From contig NZ_BDBT01000009.1 of assembly GCF_001613125.1 (NCBI RefSeq), positions 172,583-236,582 on the forward strand: a DNA stretch of 64,000 bases, given 5' to 3'. Of the stretch, positions 45,492 to 55,443 are shown in pieces. The position numbers and the translations under genes were made by a program. Under the pieces are notes generated by a model. The model was not told where the DNA came from. It ran no database searches and saw nothing but the letters and a program-made list of their open reading frames with translations. Each line of letters starts with the position of its first letter. Positions within the stretch are counted from its first letter, which is position 1. Origin of the DNA: Nocardia shimofusensis NBRC 100134 (GTDB lineage: Bacteria; Actinomycetota; Actinomycetes; Mycobacteriales; Mycobacteriaceae).

Positions 45492-46906
45492 AGCTGACCC
45501 GGTTCGTCCGCATCCAGCTGATGATCTTCTCGGTCCTGACCGTGGTCGGCCTGACCGTCATGGCAGGCAGCTATGTGCAATTGCCCGCCATGTTCGGCAT
45601 CGGCCGCTACCAGGTGACCGTGCAGCTGGCCGCCACCGGCGGGCTCTACGAGCACGCCAACGTCACCTATCGCGGCACCAACGTGGGACGGGTCAAGGAG
45701 GTCCGGCTCACCCCCGAGGGCGTGGAAGCCGAACTGTCCATCGACAGCGACTACAAGATCCCCGCCGACGTGGCCGCCTGGGTGCGCAGCGTCTCGGCGA
45801 TCGGTGAGCAGTACGTCGACCTCATCCCGCCCGACCCGTCCACCGGCGGCAGGCTGGGCGACGGTGCGGTCATCCCGGTCGACCGCACCCAGCTGCCCCA
45901 GGATGTCGGCGCTCTGCTCGACCAGACCGAGCGGCTGCTGTCCAGCGTCGAGGACACCAGGCTGCGCCAGGTGATCGACGAGGCGTTCAAGGCGTTCAAC
46001 GGCGCGGGCCCGGACCTGCAGCGCTTCATCGACTCGGCGGCGCTGCTGGTGCAGGAGGCCCAGGACAGCACCGAGCCGACCAAGAAGCTGATCGAGCAGA
46101 TCGGCCCGCTGCTGGACACCCAGGTCCGTTCCGAGGACGCCATCCGGTCCTGGACCGCGGACCTGGCCACTCTCACCGACCAGCTGCGCGCCCACGACCC
46201 CTCGCTGCGCAACCTGCTGCAGGACAGCCCCGCCGCGATGGCACGCGTGACCCAGCAGTTCAACGAGCTACAGCCCACGCTGCCGATCCTGCTGTCCAAT
46301 CTGGTCAGCGTCGGACAGGTGTCCTCGATCTACCACGCGGGCATCGAACAGGTGCTGGTGGTGTATCCGCCGCTGATCGCCGCCCTGATCACCGCGATCC
46401 GCGGCCCGCTGGAATACGGCGTCATGGTCGACTTCATGACGACCGTGCACGACCCGCCCGCGTGCACCACCGGCTTCCTGCCCGCGGACCAGCGGCGCTC
46501 GCCGAGCGAGACCGACGCCATCCCCACCCCGCCCGGCCTGTACTGCAAGATCCCGCAGGACTCGCCGATCGAGGTGCGCGGCATCCGCAACACTCCGTGC
46601 ATGGAGTATCCCGGCCGTCGCGCCCCCACCCCGGAGCTGTGCCGTACGGGATACGTCCCGCTGGGCGACGAACCGTTGTACGGTCCGGTGAACCCGGTTG
46701 CGCCCGCCACCGGTCCCGGCGAGGAGCCGGACAGCACCGCACCCGCCTCGTACCAGGTGCCCACGGTGGGCCGGTCCTACGATCCGTCCACAGGTGTCTA
46801 CATCGGCACCGACGGCCGCACCTATCGGCAAGGAGATATCGCCCCCGGTGGTTCTGGGACGGTACCTTCGAGCTGGCAGGCGATGCTCGAGGAGCAGCAA
46901 CGATGA
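45488..46906 (+). CDS. mce4F: Mce4F sterol-import protein
   Basis: 472 residues, GTG start overlapping mce4E. Anchor helix IQLMIFSVLTVVGLTVMAGSYV, MCE domain RYQVTVQLAATGGLYEHANVTYRGTNVGRVKEVRLTPEGVEAELSID, SAIGEQYVDLIPP, helical domain, then the F-type C-terminus with Cys-rich segments (DPPACTTGF, GLYCKIPQD, NTPCMEYPG, ELCRTG) and a Tyr/Pro tail. Last of the six Mce subunits; overlaps the first Mce-associated gene. Confidence 0.94.
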   Translation: MKLTRFVRIQLMIFSVLTVVGLTVMAGSYVQLPAMFGIGRYQVTVQLAATGGLYEHANVTYRGTNVGRVKEVRLTPEGVEAELSIDSDYKIPADVAAWVRSVSAIGEQYVDLIPPDPSTGGRLGDGAVIPVDRTQLPQDVGALLDQTERLLSSVEDTRLRQVIDEAFKAFNGAGPDLQRFIDSAALLVQEAQDSTEPTKKLIEQIGPLLDTQVRSEDAIRSWTADLATLTDQLRAHDPSLRNLLQDSPAAMARVTQQFNELQPTLPILLSNLVSVGQVSSIYHAGIEQVLVVYPPLIAALITAIRGPLEYGVMVDFMTTVHDPPACTTGFLPADQRRSPSETDAIPTPPGLYCKIPQDSPIEVRGIRNTPCMEYPGRRAPTPELCRTGYVPLGDEPLYGPVNPVAPATGPGEEPDSTAPASYQVPTVGRSYDPSTGVYIGTDGRTYRQGDIAPGGSGTVPSSWQAMLEEQQR

Positions 46907-47859
46907 GTGATATCAACGACGATTCACGACGTACCCGCCGCCGCGCGGTCCGCACCGCGGGCCCGCCGGAGGAGGACGCCACCGACGTGGGGGCGTCGGA
47001 CGGCGGTGCGGCGGGCGCCGAGGCGGCCACCGTGAAGGCGAGCGCTGCCGAATCGACCGCGTCGAGCGGCTCGGCGGACTCGACGCCGGCCACGCGGACG
47101 ACCCCGGGGAAACCGGCGGCGAAGCGATCCGCGGCCGGGCAGCCGACGAGCGCCGAGGCGGAAGCGAAGGCGAAGACATCGGCCGTGAAGAAGAGTCCGG
47201 ACGCACAGGAAACCAGCGACGAGGCCGCCGAGCCGGCAACGGTCGTGCTGTCGAAGTCGGTGGACGAGACCGTCGCCGGAGAGGAGTCCGCCGAGCCGGC
47301 CACGGTGGTGCTGTCGAAGTCGGCGGACGCGGACGAGACCGTCGACGGTGACGAGTCCGCGGGCTCGGCTCGGTTCGCCATGCGCAGGATCGTGCTGGTC
47401 GCGGCCGCCGCGGTGCTGATCGCCGCGCTGGTGGCGGGTGCGGTGGTCTCGGTGTTCACCGTCCGCTCCATCGACCGTCAGGCCGACCGGCGCACCGCAT
47501 ACGTACAGACCGCCGAGCAGGCGATCCTGAATCTCACCACCATCAACGCCGACACGGCCGCCGAAGACATCGACCGCATCCTGTCGCTGGCTTCCGGCAA
47601 GTTCAAGACCGAGTTCGACGGCCGGGTCGATCCGTTCCTGACCATCGTGCAGCAGGCGGAGGTCCGTGCCACCGGTGAGATCATCGAGGCCGCCCTGGAG
47701 AGCGACGAGGAGAACTCGGCGAAGGTGCTCGTCGCGGCCAAGCAGAGCCTGACCAACGCGGGCCAGGAGGGGCCGCAGACGCGGTACTACCGCTTCCGGG
47801 TGACGGTGTCCGAATCCGACTCCGGCCTGACGGCCTCGAATGTGGAGTTCGTGCCATGA
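46903..47859 (+). CDS. Mce-associated membrane protein (Mam4A-like)
   Basis: 318 residues from ATG 46903. A long acidic, Ala/Ser/Thr-rich cytoplasmic N-terminus (about 1-155) holds a near-exact repeat of EPATVVLSKS. One membrane helix follows (about 162-187, IVLVAAAAVLIAALVAGAVVSVF), then the conserved Mam domain (YVQTAEQAILNLTTINADTAAEDIDRILSLASGKFKTEFDGR). Mam proteins stabilise Mce complexes; position equals Rv3493c. The disordered N-terminus is much longer than the structured part needs. Confidence 0.88.
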   Translation: MSDINDDSRRTRRRAVRTAGPPEEDATDVGASDGGAAGAEAATVKASAAESTASSGSADSTPATRTTPGKPAAKRSAAGQPTSAEAEAKAKTSAVKKSPDAQETSDEAAEPATVVLSKSVDETVAGEESAEPATVVLSKSADADETVDGDESAGSARFAMRRIVLVAAAAVLIAALVAGAVVSVFTVRSIDRQADRRTAYVQTAEQAILNLTTINADTAAEDIDRILSLASGKFKTEFDGRVDPFLTIVQQAEVRATGEIIEAALESDEENSAKVLVAAKQSLTNAGQEGPQTRYYRFRVTVSESDSGLTASNVEFVP

Positions 47860-48344
47860 AATTCACCCGAGGCGTGCTCGCGGCGTTCCTCGCGGGCGTG
47901 CTCGCCCTGTCCGCTCTGCTGATCATGGGTTTCGGCGGCTACCGCTATTGGAGCGCCGACCAGGACGAGAAGGCCCGTGATCAGGCGCTGGCGGCGGCCA
48001 CCACGACCGTGCCCGCCATGTTCAGCTACGAATACACCACTGTCGACACCGAACTGCCGAAGGCGGCCGATCTGCTCTCGCCCGCCTTCCGCGAGGACTA
48101 CCTGGCGCTGATCACCACCGCCATCGCGCCCGGCGCCAAGGAGAAGCAGCTCAGCGTCATGGCCAGCGCGCAGGCGGGCGGCATCGTCGACGCCGATCGC
48201 GAGCACGCCGTGGTGATGCTGTTCCTCAACCAGGTGACCACCAGCAAGGACAGCCCGGAGGGCACCACCACCGGCAGCAGGCTGCGCGTCGAACTGGACA
48301 AGGACGGCGACCGCTGGCTGGTCGACGCCGTCACGCCGATCTGA
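47856..48344 (+). CDS. Mce-associated membrane protein (Mam4B-like)
   Basis: 162 residues. An N-terminal helix at about 7-28 (VLAAFLAGVLALSALLIMGFGGY) is followed by a Mam domain (FSYEYTTVDTELPKAADLLSPAFREDYLALI and VVMLFLNQVTTSKDSPEGTTTGSRLRVELDKDGDRWLVDAVTPI). Overlaps the preceding gene (ATGA). Last gene of the mce4 operon, position of Rv3492c. The 148-bp gap after it has only a weak hairpin (CTGGGG/CCCCAG, 48426-48441). Confidence 0.88.
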   Translation: MKFTRGVLAAFLAGVLALSALLIMGFGGYRYWSADQDEKARDQALAAATTTVPAMFSYEYTTVDTELPKAADLLSPAFREDYLALITTAIAPGAKEKQLSVMASAQAGGIVDADREHAVVMLFLNQVTTSKDSPEGTTTGSRLRVELDKDGDRWLVDAVTPI

Positions 48345-48492
48345 ATCCCGACCCCGGGCGCGCCGGTCGGACGCGTGCCGATCGGGACGCCCGCACCGGG
48401 ACGCCGGTCGATGTCGTCGGCCCGGCTGGGGGACGCCCCAGGCCCGTCGCCCACAGTCCGAGCCCGGTGCGCGGCGATGCGACCGGTCCGGA

Positions 48493-49986
48493 TCAGGTCT
48501 CCCGCGGTAGGCGCACCGTGAAACAGGTGCCCTCACCTGGCGCGCTGCGCACCGAGACGCGCCCGCCGTGCGCGGCGACCAGCGCCTGCACGATCGACAG
48601 GCCCAACCCGGAGCCGCCGCTGGCCCGGGTGCGCGAGACGTCGGTGCGATAGAACCGTTCGAACACCCGCTCGGCCTCCTCCGGAGCCAGACCAGGGCCG
48701 GTGTCGGCGACCTCGACGGTCACCTCGTGCGCGCCTGGCGTCAGCCGCACCGTCACCTCCGCCTCGGCCGGTGTATGGGTGAGGGCATTGGTCAGCAGGT
48801 TGGCCAGCACCTGCCGCAACCTGTCGGCGTCGCCGCTGACCTCGAGCGTCCCCGGCCCCGGCTCGACTGCCAGCTCGATCCGCCTGCGCGGGCCGTCCGG
48901 GGCGGCGGCCGCGGCCACCGCGCGCGCATTGTGCACCGCCTCGCCCGCCACGGTCAGCAGGTCCACCGTGCCCAGTCGCAGCGGGCGTTGCGCGTCCAGC
49001 CGGGCCAGCATGAGCAGATCCTCGACCAGCAGACCCATCCGGCGGGCCTCGTGCTCGATGCGGTCGACGACCATCGCCGGATCATCCGTCGCGCCCTGCC
49101 GGTACAACTCCGCGAACCCGCGAATCGTGGTCAGCGGGGTCCGCAGTTCGTGGCTGGCATCGGCGACGAACCGGCGCATCTTCGCCTCGGATTCGCGCGC
49201 CGCCGCCTCCGAGGCCTCGGTCGCGGCGAACGCCGACTGGATCTGGGCGAGCATTCCGTTGAGCGACTGCGACAACCGGTCCACCTCGGTATTGGTGCCG
49301 CGCACCGGCACCCGCCGGAACAGATCACCGCGCGCGATGGCCGCCGCGATGTTCTCGACCCGCCGCAGCGGTCGCAGGCTGCGCCGGATCACGAAATGCG
49401 CGGCCAGCGCCAGGACGGCGAGCACGGCCAGCCCGACGATCAGTTGCAGCGCCACCAGCCGGGCCACGGTGTCCTCGTTCTGGGTCAGCGGCACCGCGAT
49501 CGTGGTCGTCTCCTCGGCCACGGCGACTTTCAACGCGCGCCAACGCACTTCGCCGCCGCCCAGCGACGGTACGGTCACCGGTTCGGCCGGGGGAACGCTC
49601 GACAGGTCGGGTGCGGCGTCGACGTCGTAGGGGCGCAGCACGAAGGGGTCCGTGCCGGGGCCGGAGTCGATGACGATGTAGAACGAACTCGGGGGAGTGC
49701 GCGGGTCCGCGGGTGGCGGCGGGGTGGTCGGCCGCGGCCGGGGCCGCGGCGACACTGCATCGCGCAACTGCTGATCGGTGCGGCTGAGCAGCGATTTCTC
49801 CAGCGCGGAGGTGACCACCGTGCCCGACACCAGCAGGCCGAGACCGGCCGAGGTCACCAGCGCCAGTACCAACGTCACCCGCAACGGGATCGCGCTCAGC
49901 CGGGTCCCCACCTGCTCGCGTACCCGTCGCAGCGGCCCGAGCGGGGCCGCGGCGGGGCGCGTCGATCCCGGTCGCGCGGCGATCAC
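48493..49986 (-). CDS. Two-component sensor histidine kinase
   Basis: 497 residues from GTG 49986, which overlaps the response-regulator stop (GTGA, 49983-49986). Two membrane helices (about 35-58 and 178-200) flank a periplasmic sensor region that begins with a Pro/Arg-rich stretch. HAMP lies at about 201-253, the phospho-accepting His279 is in RRFVADASHELRTPLTTIRGF, and the N/G boxes are LRQVLANLLTNALTHTP, VADTGPGLAP and GGSGLGLSIVQALVAAHGG. This matches the actinobacterial TrcS-like class. The signal is unknown. It sits between mce4 and otsA. Confidence 0.9.
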   Translation of the reverse strand: MIAARPGSTRPAAAPLGPLRRVREQVGTRLSAIPLRVTLVLALVTSAGLGLLVSGTVVTSALEKSLLSRTDQQLRDAVSPRPRPRPTTPPPPADPRTPPSSFYIVIDSGPGTDPFVLRPYDVDAAPDLSSVPPAEPVTVPSLGGGEVRWRALKVAVAEETTTIAVPLTQNEDTVARLVALQLIVGLAVLAVLALAAHFVIRRSLRPLRRVENIAAAIARGDLFRRVPVRGTNTEVDRLSQSLNGMLAQIQSAFAATEASEAAARESEAKMRRFVADASHELRTPLTTIRGFAELYRQGATDDPAMVVDRIEHEARRMGLLVEDLLMLARLDAQRPLRLGTVDLLTVAGEAVHNARAVAAAAAPDGPRRRIELAVEPGPGTLEVSGDADRLRQVLANLLTNALTHTPAEAEVTVRLTPGAHEVTVEVADTGPGLAPEEAERVFERFYRTDVSRTRASGGSGLGLSIVQALVAAHGGRVSVRSAPGEGTCFTVRLPRET

Positions 49987-50702
49987 CGGTTCGGCATCCG
50001 CAGCACGTAACCCACGCCGCGCAGGGTATGGATCAGGCGCTGCTCCCCGGTGTCGACCTTCTTGCGCAGATACGACACATAGGTCTCCACCACCCCGACC
50101 TCGCCGCCGAAGTCGTAGCGCCACACGTGATCGAGGATCCGCGGCTTGCTCAGCACGGTGCCCGCGTTGACCAGGAAATAGCGCAGCAGCGTGAACTCGG
50201 TGGGCGAGAGCGCCACCGGCTCACCCGCCTTCCACACCTCGTGGGTGTCGTCGTCGAGTTCGATGTCGGCGAAGGTGATCCGCGAACTCGCCCGCACCGG
50301 CGCGCCGTGCCCGGCCCGGCGCAGCACCACCCGCAGCCGGGCCACCACTTCTTCGAGGCTGAACGGCTTGGTGATGTAGTCGTCGGCGCCCAGCGTCAGG
50401 CCCGCGACCTTGTCCTGCACGTCGTCGCGCGCGGTCAGGAACAGCACCGGGGCGTCGATGCCGTCGGCGCGCAGCCGGGGCAGCAGGCCGAAGCCGTCGA
50501 TGCCGGGCATCATCACGTCCACGATCAGCGCGTCGGGACGGAACGCGCGGGCCCGGTCGAGCGCCTGCGCGCCGTCGACCGCCGTCTCGACCGCGAAGCC
50601 CTGGAACCGCAGGCTCACCGAAAGCAGTTCGACGATCATCGGCTCGTCGTCGACCACCAGGACGCGGGCCTCGGGACGCCGCACCGCGGGCGCATCACTC
50701 AT
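49983..50702 (-). CDS. OmpR/PhoP-family response regulator (TrcR-like)
   Basis: 239 residues. Receiver domain with acidic pocket VVDDEP, phospho-acceptor Asp62 in ALIVDVMMPGIDG, and Lys in DDYITKPFS. The C-terminal winged helix (about 140-235) has LSPTEFTLLRYFLVNAGTVLSKPRILDHVWRYDFGGEVGVVETYVSYLRKKVD. The wording resembles M. tuberculosis TrcR. It is co-transcribed with and overlaps the kinase. Targets are not visible in the sequence. Confidence 0.9.
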   Translation of the reverse strand: MSDAPAVRRPEARVLVVDDEPMIVELLSVSLRFQGFAVETAVDGAQALDRARAFRPDALIVDVMMPGIDGFGLLPRLRADGIDAPVLFLTARDDVQDKVAGLTLGADDYITKPFSLEEVVARLRVVLRRAGHGAPVRASSRITFADIELDDDTHEVWKAGEPVALSPTEFTLLRYFLVNAGTVLSKPRILDHVWRYDFGGEVGVVETYVSYLRKKVDTGEQRLIHTLRGVGYVLRMPNR

Positions 50703-50801
50703 GCGCTCATGATGCGCCCGCGGGCTGGGACCTCGCTGCGGGGTTCCTGTGAAGTCGCTGTGCGGCGTTTCGGCGCTCCCCGCCGGTCGGTGGGCCGGTG
50801 G

Positions 50802-52409
<1,608 letters not shown>

Positions 52410-52512
52410 TCACGCATCCTTGTTCTGTTCTCACGTAGCGGCGGCGGCCCCTCGCGCGCGCCGCGATCACGCAGGTCCGAGCGTTGTCCACCCCGCTCGG
52501 TGCCCTGGCGAT

Positions 52513-52683
52513 CTATTCGGCGCGGCTGTTGGGCCCGATGCCGAGCATCGACAGCAGCATCCGGCATTCGTCGGCGTCGGCGGCGTAGGCCGCGACGACC
52601 CGCTGCGCCTGCCGCGCCGTCTCGTCGGCCAGTGGTTCCAGCTCGTCGTCCGCGATATCGTTCGCGCTGCTCTTCGCGGCCAT
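52513..52683 (-). CDS. Small conserved protein beside otsA (Rv3489-like)
   Basis: 56 residues from ATG 52683, with GGGAGGA seven nt upstream. The sequence is helical and acidic: MAAKSSANDIADDELEPL, then ARQAQRVVAAYAADADECRMLLSMLGI, GPNSRAE. Its place between otsA and a divergent gene matches the small M. tuberculosis ORF Rv3489, which also neighbours otsA. The strong Shine-Dalgarno and non-random composition support it. Function unknown; possibly a small partner of trehalose synthesis. Confidence 0.75.
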   Translation of the reverse strand: MAAKSSANDIADDELEPLADETARQAQRVVAAYAADADECRMLLSMLGIGPNSRAE

Positions 52684-52796
52684 TTGTCGTGTCCTCCCGA
52701 TTCGTTACGCTCGAGCGTTTCGAAGTGTCCATGGTAGGCGACACGGGTGCGGCCTATACCGTGGGTGCGCAGCATCATCTGACGAAAGGGTGGACC

Positions 52797-53630
52797 ATGC
52801 CGCTGGCCACGGTGAACGGAATCTCGTTGAACTACCAGGTCAAAGGAGACCGTGCGAAGGGCACCGAGGCGAAGGGTTCGGCGCCGCTGGTCGTGCTGAT
52901 CATGGGCACCGGCAGCCCCGGCCGGGTCTGGGAACTGCACCAGGTGCCCGCGCTGCTGGCCGCGGGCTTCCGCGTCTGCACCTTCGACAACCGCGGCATC
53001 GCTCCCTCCGACGAATCGGCCGCCGGGATGACCATCGAGGACCTCGTCGCCGACACCGCGGGGCTGATCGAACTGCTCGACGAGGGTCCGGCCCTGGTCG
53101 CGGGCACCTCGATGGGCGCACGGGTCGCCCAGGAACTCACTCTGGCCCGTCCCGATCTGGTCCGCAAGGCCGTCTTCATGGCCGGGCACGCCCGCCTCGA
53201 CCAGTTCCAGAAGACGCTGTCGCTGGGCGAACACGAGCTCGACGCCTCCGGGGTGAAGCTGCCGCCGAAGTACGAGGCCGCGCTCACCGCCGTCATGAAC
53301 CTCTCGCCGGCGACCCTGGCCGACGTCAACGCCGCCCGCGACTGGCTGGACCTGTTCGAGTTCACCGGCGGCCCGGTCACCCCCGGCATCCGCGCCCAAC
53401 GGCGAATGGATCACGATTTCGACCGCGTGCAGGCCTACAAATCGATCCAGGTGCCCTGCCTGGCGGTCGGCTTCGCCGACGACCGGATGATCCCGGCCTA
53501 CCTGACCAGGGAAGTCGCCGAGATCATCCCCGGCGCTCGCTACCAGGAGGTGCCCGACGCCGGTCACTTCGGTTATCTGGAGCGTCCGGAGACGGTGAAC
53601 AAGATCCTGCTCGACTTCTTCTCCGAATAG
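52797..53630 (+). CDS. Alpha/beta-fold hydrolase
   Basis: 277 residues from ATG 52797. Catalytic triad visible: nucleophile Ser105 in AGTSMGARVAQE, Asp near 231 (VGFADDRMIP), and His257 in PDAGHFGYLERPE. The oxyanion loop is LIMGTGSPGRVWE. It resembles non-haem peroxidase/esterase-type hydrolases of actinobacteria. Divergent from the small otsA neighbour; a hairpin follows the stop (53636-53670). Substrate unknown. Confidence 0.87.
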   Translation: MPLATVNGISLNYQVKGDRAKGTEAKGSAPLVVLIMGTGSPGRVWELHQVPALLAAGFRVCTFDNRGIAPSDESAAGMTIEDLVADTAGLIELLDEGPALVAGTSMGARVAQELTLARPDLVRKAVFMAGHARLDQFQKTLSLGEHELDASGVKLPPKYEAALTAVMNLSPATLADVNAARDWLDLFEFTGGPVTPGIRAQRRMDHDFDRVQAYKSIQVPCLAVGFADDRMIPAYLTREVAEIIPGARYQEVPDAGHFGYLERPETVNKILLDFFSE

Positions 53631-53635
53631 AGTGA

Positions 53636-53670
53636 GCCGACCGGGTCCGGATGAGTGCGGGCCGGTCGGC
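53636..53670 (+). terminator. Hairpin after the alpha/beta-hydrolase gene
   Basis: GCCGACCGG (53636-53644) pairs with CCGGTCGGC (53662-53670), 17-nt loop, directly after the stop at 53630. No T-tract. Confidence 0.5.
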
Positions 53671-53821
53671 ACCCGAGGTAATGGCTTTCCCGTAACGTGT
53701 CCCTTGCTAGGGTCGACACAACGCTCGGGTAGTCATCCGGTGCGGGGCTCGTCGTGGCGCGGGCCACCGCAACGGAGGGGTCCAAGAGCCTAATCCCGTA
53801 CAAGCGCCAGTATCCAGTGAG

Positions 53822-54070
53822 GTGAAATTGAGCACCAACCCCTTCGACGACGAGGACGGCCGCTTCTTCGTCCTGGTCAACGACGAGGAACAGCACTCCC
53901 TGTGGCCTGCCTTCGCCGAGGTCCCGGCCGGGTGGCGAGTCGTGTTCGGCGAGGACAGCCGCGCTGCCTGCGTGGAGTACGTCGAGAAGAACTGGACCGA
54001 CATGCGTCCCAAGAGCCTGCGCGACGCGATGGCCGCCGACGACGCGGCCAGGCAGGGCAGCCAGTCCTGA
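53822..54070 (+). CDS. MbtH-family protein
   Basis: 82 residues from GTG 53822, or 80 from TTG 53828, which is better spaced from GAGG at 53819-53822. Signature: [56 protein letters not shown], with the conserved Trp residues. MbtH proteins bind and activate adenylation domains of nonribosomal peptide synthetases. No NRPS gene is in the window, so this is an orphan that probably serves synthetases elsewhere in the genome. Confidence 0.92.
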   Translation: MKLSTNPFDDEDGRFFVLVNDEEQHSLWPAFAEVPAGWRVVFGEDSRAACVEYVEKNWTDMRPKSLRDAMAADDAARQGSQS

Positions 54071-54163
54071 CACAGCGGTAGCCGATACTGCGCCGGGAGT
54101 TTCCTCGCTCGACCGTCGCCGCGCCTCACCGATATCCGGTGACGCGCGGCGCCGGAGCGCGGC

Positions 54164-54169
54164 TATGAT
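54164..54169 (+). promoter_or_regulatory. -10 box of the tRNA-Thr gene
   Basis: TATGAT, a near-consensus -10 lying 44 nt before the mature tRNA 5' end. This implies a 5' leader of about 35-40 nt removed by RNase P. Confidence 0.45.
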
Positions 54170-54212
54170 GACCGTCGTTGTCGGACTCCGCGTTGCCGGG
54201 GCTCCGCATTCC

Positions 54213-54287
54213 GCCTCCTTAGCTCAGTGGTAGAGCACTCGCCTTGTAAGCGAAAGGTCGTCAGTTCAATCCTGACAGGGGGCTCCA
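54213..54287 (+). tRNA. tRNA-Thr (anticodon TGT)
   Basis: Complete cloverleaf: acceptor GCCTCCT pairing with AGGGGGC, D-arm AGCTCAGTGGTAGAGC, anticodon loop CTTGTAA with TGT, T-arm GTCAGTTCAATCCTGAC, discriminator T and encoded CCA (54285-54287). Reads ACA and related Thr codons. No integrated element follows it; a hairpin terminator is at 54391-54421. Confidence 0.95.
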
Positions 54288-54299
54288 CGAACACCGGCC

Positions 54300-54336
54300 G
54301 ATGTCGGCTGGTTCGATGTCGGCTGGTTCGATGTCG
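54300..54336 (+). repeat. 15-bp tandem repeat downstream of tRNA-Thr
   Basis: GATGTCGGCTGGTTC occurs twice in tandem (54300-54314, 54315-54329), followed by a partial third copy GATGTCG. Non-coding spacer between the tRNA and its terminator. Confidence 0.85.
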
Positions 54337-54390
54337 AAGAAGCCGAACCCGTGTTCCGGGCGGTTCCGTGATGATCCGATCCGGGTACCG

Positions 54391-54421
54391 GCGGGGGGAG
54401 CCGGCGGTCGACTCCCCCCGC
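54391..54421. terminator. Strong hairpin between tRNA-Thr and HIT gene
   Basis: GCGGGGGGAG (54391-54400) pairs with CTCCCCCCGC (54412-54421), 11-nt loop. It lies between the tRNA and the convergent HIT gene (stop at 54428). Confidence 0.7.
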
Positions 54422-54427
54422 GGGCAC

Positions 54428-54853
54428 TCATTCGGGAACGTTGGCTCCGTGGCCGAGGTCGCGCAGGGCCTGCTTGATCTTGGTCTGAGCCTCGTCCAGA
54501 GATTCGGGGGAGGGGTTCGGGTCGGCGCCGGAGATGTCGAAGTTGCCCATCTCGAAGGCGGGGAAGACGTGGACGTGCAGGTGCGGGACCTCGAGGCCGG
54601 CGATGAGCAGGCCGGCGCGCGGGGCGTCGAAGGCGGTGCGCACGGCCTGGCCGACGGCCTGGGCGACGGCGGTGAGCCGGGCGAACACGGCGGGGTCGAC
54701 GTCCTGCCAGTGGTCGATCTCGGCGCGCGGCACGACGAGGGTGTGGCCCTGGGTGACAGGGGCGATGGTGAGGAAGGCGACGAATTCGTCGTCCTCCCAT
54801 ACGAATCGGCCGGGGAGCTGACCTGCGATGATCGCGCTGAAGACAGAAGCCAT
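54428..54853 (-). CDS. HIT-family nucleotide hydrolase (1)
   Basis: 141 residues from ATG 54853, 13 nt from a TACTCT -10 (54866-54861), so probably leaderless. HIT triad HLHVHVF with His91, His93 (catalytic) and His95. The N-terminal [45 protein letters not shown] is typical of Hint/Fhit-type hydrolases acting on adenosine phosphoramidates or dinucleotides. The exact substrate is unknown. A second HIT gene is at 61512. Confidence 0.9.
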   Translation of the reverse strand: MASVFSAIIAGQLPGRFVWEDDEFVAFLTIAPVTQGHTLVVPRAEIDHWQDVDPAVFARLTAVAQAVGQAVRTAFDAPRAGLLIAGLEVPHLHVHVFPAFEMGNFDISGADPNPSPESLDEAQTKIKQALRDLGHGANVPE

Positions 54854-54870
54854 GTCCGGCAGAGTAGTAG

Positions 54871-55248
54871 TCAGCGGGCGACGAAATGCGACAGGATGCC
54901 CTGCACCTCGTAGATGTCGACCTGGCGGTTGAAGCGCTTCTGGATGGGGACGTCGCTGCCGGACAGCCAGATGAGCAGTTCCGCGTCGAGGTCGAAGGTG
55001 CCCGCGGTCTCCACGGCGAAGTGCGTGATCGCCCGGTAGGGGACGCTGTGGTAATTGACCTTGCGGCCGCTCAGACCTTGCTTGTCGACGATGATCAGGC
55101 GGCGGTCGGTGAACAGCATCGCGTCGCGCACCAGGATGTAGGCGGTGTAGACCTGTTCGCCGTTGCCGAGCAGCTTGGCGTATTCCTGCTGGGCCGCGGC
55201 CGGGTCGATCCGGCCGGCGTTGCCCATCAAGCCATCCATCAGACCCAT
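54871..55248 (-). CDS. Bacterial PH-domain protein
   Basis: 125 residues. After a helical N-terminus ([27 protein letters not shown]), one PH-like beta barrel follows: [70 protein letters not shown]. The [13 protein letters not shown] hairpin is the hallmark of the bacterial PH (YvbH-like) group. Cytosolic, function unknown. It precedes the HIT gene by 17 bp; the HIT gene also has its own promoter. Confidence 0.85.
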   Translation of the reverse strand: MGLMDGLMGNAGRIDPAAAQQEYAKLLGNGEQVYTAYILVRDAMLFTDRRLIIVDKQGLSGRKVNYHSVPYRAITHFAVETAGTFDLDAELLIWLSGSDVPIQKRFNRQVDIYEVQGILSHFVAR

Positions 55249-55443
55249 GGTGTGCCCCTGTCCCCGTCGGCGGCTCCGACGAGGTGCGCGGAGCCTCTCC
55301 CTCCACTATGCCCACTTCCGTGCGTTGTACACCGCAAGTCCGGCAAGCGATTTCGCGTGTCGATCGAGAACGGCCGGTGAACAGCAGCCGACGGGCCGTC
55401 CGGCGCGCACAGTGGCGCCGGGCCGTTCCCCTAAGCTGTGGCG

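Noticed and set aside
54213..54427. Integration site at tRNA-Thr
   Set aside because: No integrase, no duplicated tRNA 3' end and no phage-like genes nearby. The 15-bp tandem repeat does not match the tRNA.
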